From positions 62,001-126,000 of the forward strand of contig NZ_JABJXS010000004.1 of NCBI RefSeq assembly GCF_013155275.1: 64,000 nt of DNA, written 5' to 3'. Below the pieces are notes generated by a model. The model searched no databases. It saw nothing but the letters and a program-made list of their open reading frames with translations, and had not been told where the DNA came from. The translations under genes were made by a program, and so were the position numbers. Source of the stretch: Brenneria sp. hezel4-2-4. GTDB lineage: Bacteria > Pseudomonadota > Gammaproteobacteria > Enterobacterales > Enterobacteriaceae. Positions 36,996-47,562 of the stretch are shown here, in pieces. Position 1 is the stretch's first letter; each line of letters starts with the position of its first letter.

Positions 36996-38078
36996 CTAGG
37001 GGTGAACGGGAACCACCGTAACGTCGGGAATAGGAAAATTCATCGAGTTATCGCCAATAATAGCCCGCATCACGGTGGGTATTTCAGATCTTCTGACCCT
37101 GAATTCGCCGATATTAGGATCAAACAATGCGATCCTATTACCATGCGCATGCGTAGCGACCACATGCTTGCTGGCGGAACAGTCGTCTGGCCGATCCAAC
37201 CAAATAAAATTTGAACTGCCTTGGCGACTCAGCGCTTCGGCAAGCTCGCTCATTGCGCTTTCTTCATCTTCTGTTATATCAATTACACGGTTATCGCCAG
37301 AGCCGGGATTGATGCCTATGGCTCTAATCGTTTGAAAAAACGGATCCTCAACGGCGTAGGAACTTTGATTGGCGGCATGGACTCTATCCGCATAATCCTG
37401 TTGCTGCGCAATCACATCAGGGGTGGCGTTATCAAGAAAATCCATCCGTGAAGACGCATCATTTGAGGGATGAGCGGCAATCTGTTTTAACCACTGCGCG
37501 CTATAGATAACGCAAGCGCCGGGATGCCCATCTTCTACACGATCCAGCGCTTCGCTCTGGTCAAAAGCCGCCGCTCGGTAAGATGACCAAGCCGCGCTCC
37601 CCCCAAAAGAATAGCTATTATGTTCATCGACCCGGGGCTGTGATGAACATAAGCCGCGTATTACAGCGAAAGTACCGAGCGTCATCGGCAGAATCGGCGC
37701 GCGCTTACCCTTCCCCTGCATGTCGTTCTGCGTTACGGCAAACTGTTCGGGAGAAAGACGATTATTCGGCTTAATGGTAAATCGTTGTTTAACCAGGGCC
37801 TCGGCCTTCTCCGATCTCTCAGGTAGCGTTTTAATTTCATTCTGGATTGCCGATTTCAAAAGGCTGAGAGCCTGTTTCTCTATTTTTAGATCGCTCGCTA
37901 CGTCTAATTTTTCCAGATATTTTTGCGCATGGGTTTTATCCGTAAACCGCTGTGCGGCAACATACGTTCGCGCTTCGTCCAATGTTCTTATCCCAATCTC
38001 TTTTTTCTCCGGCGCTTTACTCACACTCTGGACGTAGGTGGAAAAGTCAGGCGCTTGTCGATTCCTTATTCCATTCAC
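36996..38078 (-). CDS. Type III effector, YopT/AvrPphB-type cysteine protease (family C58)
   Basis: Best start is GTG at 38078, preceded by CAGGGAG at eight bases; an ATG at 38123 has no ribosome site. Product about 360 aa. The C58 triad is Cys189 in HPGACVIYSAQWLKQ, His305 in ASKHVVATHAHGNR and Asp320 in IALFDPNIGEF. Cys-His spacing is 116 and His-Asp 15, against about 114 and 15 in AvrPphB and 119 and 16 in YopT. The roughly 185 residues before Cys are longer than in AvrPphB; the N-terminus (NGIRNRQAPDFSTYVQSVSK) is Ser/Gln-containing, poor in acidic residues and resembles a type III signal. A perfect Hrp box lies 178 bases upstream. The gene is single, without a visible chaperone gene, and G+C is lower than its neighbours (28/60 at 37801-37860 versus 42/60 at 39001-39060), suggesting transfer. 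Host target unknown. Confidence 0.88.
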   Translation of the reverse strand: MNGIRNRQAPDFSTYVQSVSKAPEKKEIGIRTLDEARTYVAAQRFTDKTHAQKYLEKLDVASDLKIEKQALSLLKSAIQNEIKTLPERSEKAEALVKQRFTIKPNNRLSPEQFAVTQNDMQGKGKRAPILPMTLGTFAVIRGLCSSQPRVDEHNSYSFGGSAAWSSYRAAAFDQSEALDRVEDGHPGACVIYSAQWLKQIAAHPSNDASSRMDFLDNATPDVIAQQQDYADRVHAANQSSYAVEDPFFQTIRAIGINPGSGDNRVIDITEDEESAMSELAEALSRQGSSNFIWLDRPDDCSASKHVVATHAHGNRIALFDPNIGEFRVRRSEIPTVMRAIIGDNSMNFPIPDVTVVPVHP

Positions 38079-38255
38079 GCTATACGCTCCCTGTTTATTA
38101 ATGCGAAAGATAAACGCGATCATTCATACGACCTATCAGCGACGAGGCAGGCGCTGACGCTCGCGTCATATTCAGGATGCGATGAAAAATCCGCGGACCA
38201 ATCACATCATGGCGTTTTCAGGATAAAGCTCAGCGATCAGACCCAGACCATGAGT

Positions 38256-38284
38256 TAAGTGGTCTAAAACCCTTATACGGTTCC
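38256..38284 (-). promoter_or_regulatory. HrpL-dependent promoter (Hrp box)
   Basis: On the minus strand GGAACC (38284-38279), 16 bases, then CCACTTA (38262-38256). This is an exact fit to the ECF sigma factor HrpL consensus GGAACC-N15/16-CCACNNA. It points at the C58 protease gene, with a leader of about 170 bases, and no other gene intervenes. Confidence 0.93.
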
Positions 38285-38381
38285 ATCAATCTTTCCAATC
38301 ATGGCGTATGACAACGGTTCAGAGCTACAGAGGCCCAGACTTGCAGAAAGTTTGAATAATGTTAATACGGCCAGTATGGCG

Positions 38382-38411
38382 ATCGGCCCGCCGGATAACC
38401 GACGGGCCGAT
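38382..38411 (-). terminator. Terminator of gcvTHP
   Basis: A 9-bp perfect stem (ATCGGCCCG / CGGGCCGAT) with a 12-base loop begins 16 bases after the gcvP stop. No T tract follows. It separates the glycine operon from the Hrp promoter. Confidence 0.6.
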
Positions 38412-38426
38412 GCTCAGGGAAAAGGA

Positions 38427-41297
38427 TTACTGATAATCCGCCAGCGGTACGCAGGAACAGAACAGATTGCGGTCGCCGTAGACATCATCGAGGCGTTTTA
38501 CCGTCGGCCAGAATTTATTTTCGCTGCCCGCCGGAAACACCGCCAGCTCACGGCTGTAGGGATGCGACCACTCGCCGACCAGTTCCGCCTGCGTATGGGG
38601 AGCATTGACCAGCGGATTGTCCGCCAGCGGCCATTCGCCGCTCGCCACGCGATCGATTTCGGCCCGAATCGACAGCATGGCGTCAATAAACCGATCCAGC
38701 TCCGCCTGACTTTCTGATTCAGTCGGTTCCACCATCAAGGTGCCGGCCACCGGGAACGACATCGTCGGGGCATGGAAACCGTAGTCAATCAAACGCTTGG
38801 CGATATCCATTTCGCTGATGCCGCTGCGCTCTTTCAGCGGGCGAATATCCAGAATACATTCATGCGCGACGCGACCGCCCCGCCCGGTATACAGCACCGG
38901 ATAAGCCGATTGCAGCCGTGCGGCAATATAGTTGGCATTCAGGATCGCCATCTGGCTTGCCTGCTTCAGCCCCTCCGCGCCCATCATGCGGATATACATC
39001 CAGCTAATCGGCAAAATGGAGGCGCTGCCGAACGGCGCGGCGGACACCGCCCCCTGCTCCGTCAACATCTCGTCGATTTTCACCACCTTGTGCCCCGGGA
39101 CAAACGGCGCCAGATGCGCTTTCACGCCAATCGGCCCCATGCCCGGGCCGCCGCCGCCGTGCGGGATACAGAAGGTTTTATGCAAATTGAGATGGGAAAC
39201 ATCCGCGCCGATATACCCCGGCGTGGTGATCCCGACCTGCGCGTTCATGTTGGCGCCGTCCAGATACACCTGGCCGCCGAACTGATGCACGATCTGGCAC
39301 ACTTCACGGATGGTTTCTTCATATACCCCGTGAGTTGACGGATAAGTCACCATGATGCAGGCCAGGCGTTCTCCCGCCGACTGCGCTTTTTCCCGCAGAT
39401 CGTGCAGATCGATATTGCCATGCTTGTCGCAGGCCACCACCACCACGCTCATTCCCGCCATCTGCGCCGACGCCGGGTTGGTGCCGTGCGCGGAACTGGG
39501 GATCAGGCAGATATCGCGGGCTTCGTTACGGCTTGCATGATAGCGGCGGATCGCCAGCAGTCCGGCGTACTCGCCCTGGGCGCCGGAGTTCGGCTGCATG
39601 CACACCGCATCATAACCGGTCAGTTGTACCAGCCAGCCGGCAAGCTGCTCGATCATCTGCCGATAGCCAAGCGCCTGCTCAGGCGGGCAGAACGGATGCA
39701 GTTCGGCAAATTCCGGCCAGGTAATCGGCAACATTTCAGCGGCGGCGTTGAGCTTCATGGTGCAGGAGCCCAGCGGGATCATCGCCTGATTGAGCGCCAG
39801 ATCCTTGCGCTCCAGACGATGCAGATAGCGCATCATCTCGGTTTCGCTGTGATAGCGGTTGAACACCGGATGGGAAAGAATGGCGTCATCACGTTGCAGC
39901 GCGGCGGGAATGGACGCGGCCTGCCGGTTGACCGCCGCATCCAGCGTATCGATATCCAGACCGTTGGCATAGCCCAGCAGTACCGCAAACAAGGTCAGTA
40001 CGTCTTCCCGAGTGGTGGCCTCATCCAGCGTCACCCCGACCGCGCCGTCAAGATCGCCGCGAAGGTTGATGCCAAAGCTCAATGCCCGGCTCAGCACCGC
40101 GGCCTTGTCTTCCACCTCGACGGTTAATGTGTCAAACCACGCCTGATGGCGCAACGTCAACCCGCCCTGACGTAAGCCGAGCGCCAGAATATCCGTCAAA
40201 CGGTGGATACGCCCGGCAATGCGTTTCAACCCTTCCGGGCCGTGGAACACCGCATACAGGCTGGCGATATTGGCCAATAGCACCTGTGAGGTACAGATAT
40301 TGGAGTTGGCCTTTTCACGGCGGATATGCTGCTCGCGGGTTTGCATCGCCATACGCAGCGCGGTATTGCCCGCCGCATCGCGCGACACGCCGATAATCCG
40401 CCCCGGCATGGCGCGTTTGTGTTCGTCGCGACAGGCGAAGAACGCCGCATGCGGCCCACCGTAGCCCATCGGCACCCCAAAGCGCTGCGCGGAGCCGAAG
40501 ACGATATCCGCGCCCTGTTTGCCCGGCGCGGTCAACAGCACCAGCGCCATGATATCGGCGGCCACACAGCTTATGACCTTACGTTGTTTCAATTCGGCCA
40601 TCAGCGCGCCGTAGTCATGCAGCTCACCGGTCGTCCCGGTCTGTTGCAACAGCACGCCGAATATGCTGTCGTCCGTCAGCGCGGCTTGCGCGTTGCCGAC
40701 CACCACCTCAAAACCGAACGTCTGCGCCCGGGTGCGCACCACATCCAGCGTTTGCGGGTGAACATCCTCCGCGACCAGAAAACGATCGGCCTGTTTCAGC
40801 TTGCTGATGCGTTTCGCCATCGCCATCGCTTCGGCGGCGGCGGTTGCTTCATCCAGCAACGAGGCGGAGGCCAGTTCCAGACCGGTTAAGTCCTGCGTCA
40901 CCTGCTGAAAATTGAGTAATGCTTCCAGACGTCCCTGAGAAACTTCCGGCTGATACGGCGTATAGGCCGTGTACCAACCCGGATTTTCCAGCACGTTGCG
41001 TAAAATCACCGGCGGCGTCAGCACCGCGCTATAGCCCATGCCGATGTAGCTTTTGTAGCGCTGATTATGGCTGGCAATGGCTTTCAACTCAGCCAACGCC
41101 TGATGTTCCGTCGTCGCTTCACCAACCGCCGGCGGGCCGGGTAACTGAATATCAGCCGGCACAATCTGCTGGATCAACGCATCGAGAGAATCCGCGCCGA
41201 CCACCGACAGCATGTGCCGCTGCTGGCCGGCGGAGGGGCCGATATGACGTTCAACGAAAGCGCCGTTATGTTCAAGTTGACTGAGAGTCTGGGTCAT
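38427..41297 (-). CDS. gcvP: Glycine dehydrogenase (decarboxylating), P protein
   Basis: Product of 956 aa from the ATG at 41297 (GGAAATTTT upstream); the longer frame start to 41366 is rejected since E. coli GcvP is 957 aa and begins the same way. It has the two homologous halves of the P protein. The PLP lysine is in [17 protein letters not shown] near residue 700. It decarboxylates glycine and passes the aminomethyl group to lipoyl-GcvH. It is last in gcvT-gcvH-gcvP, 123 bases after gcvH. Confidence 0.97.
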   Translation of the reverse strand: MTQTLSQLEHNGAFVERHIGPSAGQQRHMLSVVGADSLDALIQQIVPADIQLPGPPAVGEATTEHQALAELKAIASHNQRYKSYIGMGYSAVLTPPVILRNVLENPGWYTAYTPYQPEVSQGRLEALLNFQQVTQDLTGLELASASLLDEATAAAEAMAMAKRISKLKQADRFLVAEDVHPQTLDVVRTRAQTFGFEVVVGNAQAALTDDSIFGVLLQQTGTTGELHDYGALMAELKQRKVISCVAADIMALVLLTAPGKQGADIVFGSAQRFGVPMGYGGPHAAFFACRDEHKRAMPGRIIGVSRDAAGNTALRMAMQTREQHIRREKANSNICTSQVLLANIASLYAVFHGPEGLKRIAGRIHRLTDILALGLRQGGLTLRHQAWFDTLTVEVEDKAAVLSRALSFGINLRGDLDGAVGVTLDEATTREDVLTLFAVLLGYANGLDIDTLDAAVNRQAASIPAALQRDDAILSHPVFNRYHSETEMMRYLHRLERKDLALNQAMIPLGSCTMKLNAAAEMLPITWPEFAELHPFCPPEQALGYRQMIEQLAGWLVQLTGYDAVCMQPNSGAQGEYAGLLAIRRYHASRNEARDICLIPSSAHGTNPASAQMAGMSVVVVACDKHGNIDLHDLREKAQSAGERLACIMVTYPSTHGVYEETIREVCQIVHQFGGQVYLDGANMNAQVGITTPGYIGADVSHLNLHKTFCIPHGGGGPGMGPIGVKAHLAPFVPGHKVVKIDEMLTEQGAVSAAPFGSASILPISWMYIRMMGAEGLKQASQMAILNANYIAARLQSAYPVLYTGRGGRVAHECILDIRPLKERSGISEMDIAKRLIDYGFHAPTMSFPVAGTLMVEPTESESQAELDRFIDAMLSIRAEIDRVASGEWPLADNPLVNAPHTQAELVGEWSHPYSRELAVFPAGSENKFWPTVKRLDDVYGDRNLFCSCVPLADYQ

Positions 41298-41420
41298 TAC
41301 GAAAATTTCCTGCATCAGACATTCTCCGCATAGCACAGGCTGCATAACGCAGTGACTGTCCGACACAGAGCGAGGAACAAAATAAAACGCCCCGGCTCAG
41401 CAGAGTCCGGGGCGCGGTCA

Positions 41421-41813
41421 TTATTCGTCTTCTTCCAGCGTGGCCTGATATCCCTCGGCATCAAGCAGCTCATTCAAGTCGGATTCGTCGGACGAACGGA
41501 TACGGAACAGCCAGCCATCGGTATAGGGCGCGCTGTTAACCAGTTCAGGGGCGTTTTCCAACTCTTCATTGACTTCGATAATTTCTCCGCTGATCGGCGC
41601 ATAAATATCGGAAGCCGCCTTGACCGACTCGGCCACGGCGCAGTCATCGCCGGCGGAGACGATAGTGCCCACCTCCGGCAAATCGATAAACACCATGTCG
41701 CCCAATAATTCCTGCGCGTGTTCGGTAATACCCACGCTATAAATCCCGTCGCCTTCAAATAGCACCCACTCATGCGAAGCGGTATATTTTAACTCTGCTG
41801 GGACATCGCTCAT
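41421..41813 (-). CDS. gcvH: Glycine cleavage H protein
   Basis: Product of 130 aa from the ATG at 41813, preceded by AAAGGAGAAGG. The frame's GTG start two codons earlier is not needed. The lipoylated lysine is in [13 protein letters not shown] near residue 65. It shuttles the aminomethyl intermediate between P, T and L proteins. It lies 44 bases after gcvT. Confidence 0.97.
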   Translation of the reverse strand: MSDVPAELKYTASHEWVLFEGDGIYSVGITEHAQELLGDMVFIDLPEVGTIVSAGDDCAVAESVKAASDIYAPISGEIIEVNEELENAPELVNSAPYTDGWLFRIRSSDESDLNELLDAEGYQATLEEDE

Positions 41814-41857
41814 TGCCACCTTCTCCTTTCACAATACGGTTAAAACCAAATGGGTCA

Positions 41858-42976
41858 TTAATACTGAACAATAGGTTTTCCGGCACGAACAAAACCGGGT
41901 TTGGTGACATGCACGGGGAGTTCACGGTTGCGGATCTGGACGATCGCCTGTTCACCGATCCCCGCCGGAACGCGCGCCAGCGCAATGCTCAGGCCAAGCG
42001 TAGGCGAAAACGATCCGCTGGTAATGACACCTTCCCGCATCACACCCTCGCTATCAGTAAAGCGTACCGGCAAATCATTGCGCAATACCCCTTTTTCCGT
42101 CATCACCAGCCCGACCAGTTGCTCAGTCCCCTTTTCACGCTGACGTTCCAGCGCTTCGCGGCCGATAAACTGGCGATCCTCCGGCTGCCAGGCGATGGTC
42201 CAGCCCATATTGGCGGCCAGCGGCGAAATGCCTTCACTCATATCCTGGCCGTAAAGATTCATCCCGGCTTCCAGCCGCAGCGTGTCGCGCGCGCCTAATC
42301 CACAGGGCTTGACGCCTACGGACAAAAGCTGTTGCCAGAAGCTCACCGCCTGTTCCTGCGGCAGTGCGATTTCATAGCCCGCTTCGCCAGTATAGCCAGT
42401 CGTGGCAATAAAAAGGTCATTGGCCTGCACGCCGAAAAATGGCTTCATAGCGGCAATCTGTTCAATCTGCGCCTCACTTAGCCGCTGATGTTCTTTCAGC
42501 AAAGAGCGTACCTTTTGCTGCGCGTTCGGCCCCTGAACGGCAATTAACGCCAGATCGTCACGCTCGCGGATGTCGATGGTGAAAGGCTCGGCGTGCCGGA
42601 CGATCCAGGCCAGATCGTTGTCGCGGGTTGCCGAGTTGACCACCAGCCGGAAATAATCCTCCGCCATGAAATACACGATCAGATCGTCGATAACGCCGCC
42701 GGAGGCATTCAGCATACCGCTATAGAGCGCTTTGCCTGGCTGAGTGAGCTTTGCCACATCGTTCGCCAGCAGATAGCGCAGAAATTCGCGGGTTCGGGCG
42801 CCGTGTAAATCCACAATCGTCATATGAGACACATCGAACATGCCGGCATCACGACGAACAATGTGATGCTCATCAAGCTGGGAGCCATAATGCAGCGGCA
42901 TCATCCAGCCGTGGAAATCAACCATCTTGGCACCGTCTGTCAGGTGCTGCTGATACAACGGGGTGTGCTTTGCCAT
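41858..42976 (-). CDS. gcvT: Aminomethyltransferase, glycine cleavage T protein
   Basis: Product of 372 aa from the ATG at 42976 (GAGGGAAAAA upstream), as in E. coli (364). It begins [19 protein letters not shown] and has FDVSHM near residue 57 and the folate-site Asp in VQGPNAQ. The C-terminal beta domain closes with [13 protein letters not shown]. It moves the methylene group to tetrahydrofolate. First gene of the operon. Confidence 0.97.
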   Translation of the reverse strand: MAKHTPLYQQHLTDGAKMVDFHGWMMPLHYGSQLDEHHIVRRDAGMFDVSHMTIVDLHGARTREFLRYLLANDVAKLTQPGKALYSGMLNASGGVIDDLIVYFMAEDYFRLVVNSATRDNDLAWIVRHAEPFTIDIRERDDLALIAVQGPNAQQKVRSLLKEHQRLSEAQIEQIAAMKPFFGVQANDLFIATTGYTGEAGYEIALPQEQAVSFWQQLLSVGVKPCGLGARDTLRLEAGMNLYGQDMSEGISPLAANMGWTIAWQPEDRQFIGREALERQREKGTEQLVGLVMTEKGVLRNDLPVRFTDSEGVMREGVITSGSFSPTLGLSIALARVPAGIGEQAIVQIRNRELPVHVTKPGFVRAGKPIVQY

Positions 42977-43323
42977 TTTTTCCCTCGATTCGGAGCATTG
43001 CGTTCCGGTGATAACCACCACGCAAACGATTTCTTACTGGTGAACTTACCACCGAAGCACGGTTGAAACTATCCCTTCAGTCATAAGTTAAACTATATGG
43101 GAAACACCTCAACACCTGGGTTATGGCGCGATAAAAAACAGATGAATAAACCAATAAATTGGAAATAATCAATACAAACACAATAAAAACCGGATAAAAA
43201 ATAAAATTATTGATATGAAAAATAGAACCATCCGTCACTTTAGACAGTAAAAAAAACCCATACCCATTACTAAAATTAATGCGAAAATTTCACCAAAATT
43301 AGATTATTTCAATCGAAACGCCG
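42977..43323 (-). promoter_or_regulatory. gcvT upstream region
   Basis: AT-rich sequence, strongest from 43140 to 43320, with many A and T runs, as expected for binding by Lrp and GcvA that govern this operon in E. coli. I did not find an unambiguous GcvA site or a riboswitch fold. The promoter lies here by position. Confidence 0.4.
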
Positions 43324-44790
43324 CTACTGCGGCATTTTCCCGTCGATACGCTGCATCAGATAAGGAAAAAACGGGTTGGACGATAAACGCAGCAGCGTAT
43401 CCAGATCCACCACCAGCACCGAACGTTCCCCCCGCGCCGCGATCATGCCCAGCGGCAGGCCAAACTCGCTGGGATTCTGCGAAAAACGACCATACAGAGA
43501 ATCCGTATCCGGGAAAGGCAAAGCGACGTGCGAGAGAGAGTAAACATCCTGCGGGTAGTCAATGCCCAACTCACGGGATTGGTCCTGTCCCGTCCCGGCT
43601 TTGACATCAAGCGCAATGGCATGGGCGCTGTCCGGCGCGGCATTGGTGATCACCGTAGTGTCATAATGGCGCGGCGGCGGCGGCAGCAACTGACTGAGCG
43701 CGCCATTTGCCGAATCTCGCAGCAACGGGCCAAAATTGATCGTGCGGTTCACGTCAAACAGCACCAGTTGGCTGCCGTTGGCGGGTAAGAGATTGTAAAA
43801 CGATGAAATCACCGCCCGGGTGCTGACGGTAAAATCCATCACCGACTGAAACGTCAGCACCGGAGGCAGGTGTTCCAGCATATGGTTTTGCGCTTTACGG
43901 GTTAGCTGACGCTGCAACTCATGGGTCAACAGCCAGGACTGCCGGGCGCCGTTAACCGGAAACGAGTTATATTTGAAAGGGTTAAACTCCGGCAAAATGC
44001 TTAGCCACGCCGACTTGGCAAACGCCGGGAAGACTGCGGGCAACCCCGCCAGCCCGGCAAAGCGGGCGTAACGGGTGACGCCAATCATCGGCGAAATCAG
44101 TATCAGCTGGTCGGGGCGGGACAGCGTTGGATCGTCCAGCGTATCCAGCGCATATTTCAACGCCAGCGCCCCACCGTTGGAGAACCCCACAAGATGCAGC
44201 GGTAATGCGCCCGCTGACGTATGCGTAAGATGCCGGTTCGCTTCGCGCACCGCCAGACGGGTTGCCGCCAGCCAGTCCTGCCAACGGACGTCCGTCAGGG
44301 CGCCCGGCACCGTACCGTGCGCCGGCAGACGAATGCCGACGACCACAAATCCGCGCTGGCGATAGCGCTCGGCAATATGCCGCAGGCTATAAGGAGAATC
44401 CGTCAGCCCATGCAACAGCACCACCGCGCCTTTTGGCGCGCCGTCCGGCATCAATTCATAAGAACGGTTCCAGTCATGCTGAAACTTGCCCGGATAAACC
44501 GGGCTGCCGGAAAAATAACGGTTAATCGGCCGTTGTTCATCGTCATCCAGTTCCTGAGTCACATGCTGATTGATTTGCTGGAAAAGCGTCTCTTCGGTGC
44601 GCAGGTAAGCTGCCCAGTCAGCCCGGTCAAGCTCCTCCGCCGACAGTTCATCCGGCGCAAACGTATGCCACGGCGCCAGCGCCGGCCCACGTTGCGTGTC
44701 ATAAATACGGATAGCCAGCAGCGTCACCGCCACCACGCCCAAAATAATGGCAATACGTTTGATTATCCGCCTGACGGATCTTATCAGCAT
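43324..44790 (-). CDS. Membrane-anchored alpha/beta hydrolase
   Basis: Product of 488 aa. A basic N-terminus and one hydrophobic helix (about 13-31, IAIILGVVAVTLLAIRIY) suggest an inner-membrane anchor with the body in the periplasm. The hydrolase core starts near residue 120: GAVVLLHGLTDSPYSLRH (oxyanion region), nucleophile Ser in LVGFSNGGALALKYA, and a late His in YSLSHVALPFPDTDS. Distant resemblance to lysophospholipase-like and carboxylesterase proteins; the substrate is unknown. It is a single gene between gcvT and the fhuF-like gene. Confidence 0.75.
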   Translation of the reverse strand: MLIRSVRRIIKRIAIILGVVAVTLLAIRIYDTQRGPALAPWHTFAPDELSAEELDRADWAAYLRTEETLFQQINQHVTQELDDDEQRPINRYFSGSPVYPGKFQHDWNRSYELMPDGAPKGAVVLLHGLTDSPYSLRHIAERYRQRGFVVVGIRLPAHGTVPGALTDVRWQDWLAATRLAVREANRHLTHTSAGALPLHLVGFSNGGALALKYALDTLDDPTLSRPDQLILISPMIGVTRYARFAGLAGLPAVFPAFAKSAWLSILPEFNPFKYNSFPVNGARQSWLLTHELQRQLTRKAQNHMLEHLPPVLTFQSVMDFTVSTRAVISSFYNLLPANGSQLVLFDVNRTINFGPLLRDSANGALSQLLPPPPRHYDTTVITNAAPDSAHAIALDVKAGTGQDQSRELGIDYPQDVYSLSHVALPFPDTDSLYGRFSQNPSEFGLPLGMIAARGERSVLVVDLDTLLRLSSNPFFPYLMQRIDGKMPQ

Positions 44791-44881
44791 GTTAATTTCC
44801 CTGTCGGTTTGCCGTTTTACCGCCTGTTTTCAGTGCGGCCCGCACCACTGAAAGAGTAAACCATCCACGCCGCGGAAGGTA

Positions 44882-45691
44882 TTAAACCTTATTCAGCGTA
44901 CAGTCCTGACAACGCATGACGCCGGGAATACGGTAGCGCTGGCAACAGCTGCGGCGTTGAATGATGCCGCTACGGGGAATAACCGTGCGATAGAGGGGAT
45001 TTTCGCCGCCATCCAGCAGTGAACGGGAAAAGAACAGATCGTTGCTCAGGCGGGTAAGTTCATCTTGCGGCATCAGCGCCTTCATTTCGCCCAGAAACCA
45101 GTACATCAGATAGCCGGTATTGTTCCAGGCGAGTCTGGCATTCAGCTCACCGAAGCTGTCCAGCGTATTAATCACCGGGGCAATATGTTGATGCAGCAGC
45201 CTCTCCAGCCGCGCTCGCGGCGAGTCGCCGGCCGATGCGGACGGCAGCGCCCGCGTCGCAATATAAAACGTCGCCGGGTGTCCTTTGTGATGAAAACCGA
45301 CATGTATCTGATTCGGCGAACAATCCAGTACGGCAGCGTGTTTGAGCAATACCAACATCAAGGGCGGCACCAGCAGCCCGAAGTACCACTGCGCCCATAG
45401 CGATTGCAGCGGTTTTCCCTCGCGCTGGCTATCCGGATAGTCCCGATACAGATCATCGCCATAGCGCTGAACCAACGGATTAAATACCGCGGGCTGAGAC
45501 CACTCGGCAAGGGGCATACTGCCCGCCGGGGGAGGTTCGCCGAATTTAACGCTATCGAGGCAATGAGGTCGATGCTGCCGCAGCAAGTCGCTTAACTCAG
45601 CGGCCAGCGCCCGGTCGCCGCCGGAAAACGCCGGCGGCTCAACGGTGCTGACGATATTTTTGGTCGGCATAAGGCAGATTCCGCTAGGCAT
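44882..45691 (-). CDS. fhuF: Ferric siderophore reductase, FhuF-like
   Basis: Product of 269 aa (E. coli FhuF 262). The C-terminus has the unusual 2Fe-2S ligand set RRSCCQRYRIPGVMRCQDC, that is Cys-Cys-x10-Cys-x2-Cys, diagnostic for FhuF. A preceding conserved Trp/Asn/Thr block (ARLAWNNTGYLMYWFLGEM) is typical. The family reduces iron in hydroxamate siderophores in the cytoplasm. A downstream ATG at 45670 is an alternative start. It is an orphan here, with no fhu transport genes nearby. Confidence 0.85.
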   Translation of the reverse strand: MPSGICLMPTKNIVSTVEPPAFSGGDRALAAELSDLLRQHRPHCLDSVKFGEPPPAGSMPLAEWSQPAVFNPLVQRYGDDLYRDYPDSQREGKPLQSLWAQWYFGLLVPPLMLVLLKHAAVLDCSPNQIHVGFHHKGHPATFYIATRALPSASAGDSPRARLERLLHQHIAPVINTLDSFGELNARLAWNNTGYLMYWFLGEMKALMPQDELTRLSNDLFFSRSLLDGGENPLYRTVIPRSGIIQRRSCCQRYRIPGVMRCQDCTLNKV

Positions 45692-45713
45692 CCGAATAAA
45701 CCGGAAACGAAAT

Positions 45714-45735
45714 GATAACTATTGCCAATAGTATC
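45714..45735. promoter_or_regulatory. Palindrome upstream of fhuF
   Basis: GATAACTATTGCCAATAGTATC is a near-perfect dyad (ACTATTG-CC-AATAGT core), 23 bases before the fhuF start. It only partly resembles a Fur box, but its position and the gene's role make iron control plausible. Confidence 0.4.
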
Positions 45736-45833
45736 CACGTTTATCACCAATGACAAACCGTGCGCATGCGGTGATGGCTTCCCCGATCGCGATCCGCCTG
45801 GGCCGCCGGCGTCAAAAGCACGCCAGACAGACG

Positions 45834-47513
45834 CTAGATAAGCTGACTGATATTCAGATCCTCCATCAGACGCTGGTTGTCCGAATAATCCACCGGAATG
45901 GCGATCACCGCCGGCCCTTGAACATCCATCGCCTGCCGCAGCTTACTGACCAGTTCGTCTTCCGATTCGACCGCAAACCCTTTGGCGCCGAACGCTTCTG
46001 CATACGCTTTAAAATCGATCGGGCCGAATTTGACCCCGGAAGAACGGTGATATTTTTTCTCTTCCTGCATCTCAACCATGTTATAGGCATTATCCACCCA
46101 GATAATGTGCAACAGATTGCTCTTCAGGCGTATCGCCGTTTCAAGCTCCATGCTGGACTGCATAAAACCGCCGTCGCCTGAAACCGAAATCACTTTCTGA
46201 CCGGGATGGATCAGCGAGCTGGCGATAGCCCAGGGCAAGGCCACGCCCATGGTTTGCTGGCCATTGGTCATCAGCACCTGCCGCGCCCGGAAGCTGTACA
46301 GATAGCGCGCCAGCCAGATATGGAAGCTGCCCATGTCGACGCACAGCGTAACGTCATTATTGACGATATCCTGCATCGCCCTGACCAGCCGCAGAGGATG
46401 AATGGCAAATCCGCGCATATTCATGCCGCGTGTCGCCAGATCGTGACGTTGCTGGCAGCGGTCGCGCAAAATAGCCTGCGTTTGCGACGAAAGCGTTAGC
46501 GGCGCATGGATGCAGGCGGTCAGTTTATCAATGGTCGGCTCGATATCGCCGACCAGTTCCACATCGGGAAGATAGGCGCTGTCGATATTGGCGGGCAGCA
46601 CATCGATATGCACCAACGCCGACTTACCGCTGTTCCACAATGCCGGATCATATTCCACCGGACTGTAACCGACCGTGACGATCAGGTCGGCCTGTTGCAA
46701 CAGCTTATCGCCGGCCTGATTGTTGAACAGACCGACACGCCCGGCGAAATGGTCAAAATGCTGCTGATCGACCGCGCCGGCGGCCTGATAGGTGCTGGTT
46801 ACCGGCAGCTTGCTTTTATGCAACAAGCGGCGCAATGCCTCGGCGGTTTTAGGCTGGCTCGCCATTAGCCCCAGCAGCAAAATAGGATTTTTAGCCTGTT
46901 GGATCATCCGCGCGACCTTCTCGATGTCGGCATAAGGCGCACTGTTCAACGCGGGGATATTCGGACGCACCAGTACGGCGCTGGTCACCGGCTCATTAAT
47001 GATATCCTGGGGCAAGCTGATGAAAGATGCGCCAGGATGCCCCATCTCCGCAGTCCGGAATGCATTCGCCAGCACTTCGGAAATCGCCGATGACGCCCTG
47101 ACTTCGGCGCTGAACTTGGTGACCGGCTGAAACAGGCTGACGGTGTCCAGGCTCTGGTGCGTCAGCTTAAGGCTTTCGGATCGTTTGACCGCCCCGCCGA
47201 TGGCCACCACCGGATCGCCTTCCGACGTCGCCGTCGCCAGGCCGGTAACCAGATTGCAGCAGCCCGGCCCGGAAGTCACCAGCGTCACGCCGGCTTTTCC
47301 GGTCAATCGTCCGATCGCCGCCGCCATAAAAGCGCCGTTGGCTTCATGCCGTACCGGGATCGTTTCAATTGGCGAGTCTTCCAACGCATCAAAAACGCGA
47401 TCGATTTTCGCGCCCGGAATACCAAATACGTATTTCACACCCTGCTGTTCCAGATGTTTTACAACCAGGGATGCCCCACAGTTCCAGCTCTGCCGGCCTG
47501 TTGAATTTTCCAT
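45834..47513 (-). CDS. budB: Catabolic alpha-acetolactate synthase
   Basis: Product of 559 aa, the length of Klebsiella BudB; the start at 47513 has TGAGGAAT upstream, while the frame extension to 47630 overlaps budA and is rejected. ThDP-enzyme features: the catalytic Glu in [14 protein letters not shown], and the cofactor motif [14 protein letters not shown] ending in NNAYNMVE-like [10 protein letters not shown]. It joins two pyruvates to acetolactate. It follows budA by 49 bases. Being the FAD-independent catabolic type is inferred from the pairing with budA. Confidence 0.93.
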   Translation of the reverse strand: MENSTGRQSWNCGASLVVKHLEQQGVKYVFGIPGAKIDRVFDALEDSPIETIPVRHEANGAFMAAAIGRLTGKAGVTLVTSGPGCCNLVTGLATATSEGDPVVAIGGAVKRSESLKLTHQSLDTVSLFQPVTKFSAEVRASSAISEVLANAFRTAEMGHPGASFISLPQDIINEPVTSAVLVRPNIPALNSAPYADIEKVARMIQQAKNPILLLGLMASQPKTAEALRRLLHKSKLPVTSTYQAAGAVDQQHFDHFAGRVGLFNNQAGDKLLQQADLIVTVGYSPVEYDPALWNSGKSALVHIDVLPANIDSAYLPDVELVGDIEPTIDKLTACIHAPLTLSSQTQAILRDRCQQRHDLATRGMNMRGFAIHPLRLVRAMQDIVNNDVTLCVDMGSFHIWLARYLYSFRARQVLMTNGQQTMGVALPWAIASSLIHPGQKVISVSGDGGFMQSSMELETAIRLKSNLLHIIWVDNAYNMVEMQEEKKYHRSSGVKFGPIDFKAYAEAFGAKGFAVESEDELVSKLRQAMDVQGPAVIAIPVDYSDNQRLMEDLNISQLI

Positions 47514-47562
47514 TGTCTTATTCCTCAGAAATGATTCGTGATCTGTCTTATTTAATCTGTGT

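Noticed and set aside
39402..40889. Long open frames antisense to gcvP
   Set aside because: gcvP is certain from motifs; the antisense frames arise from its high-GC codon use and have Arg/Gln/His-rich nonsense composition.
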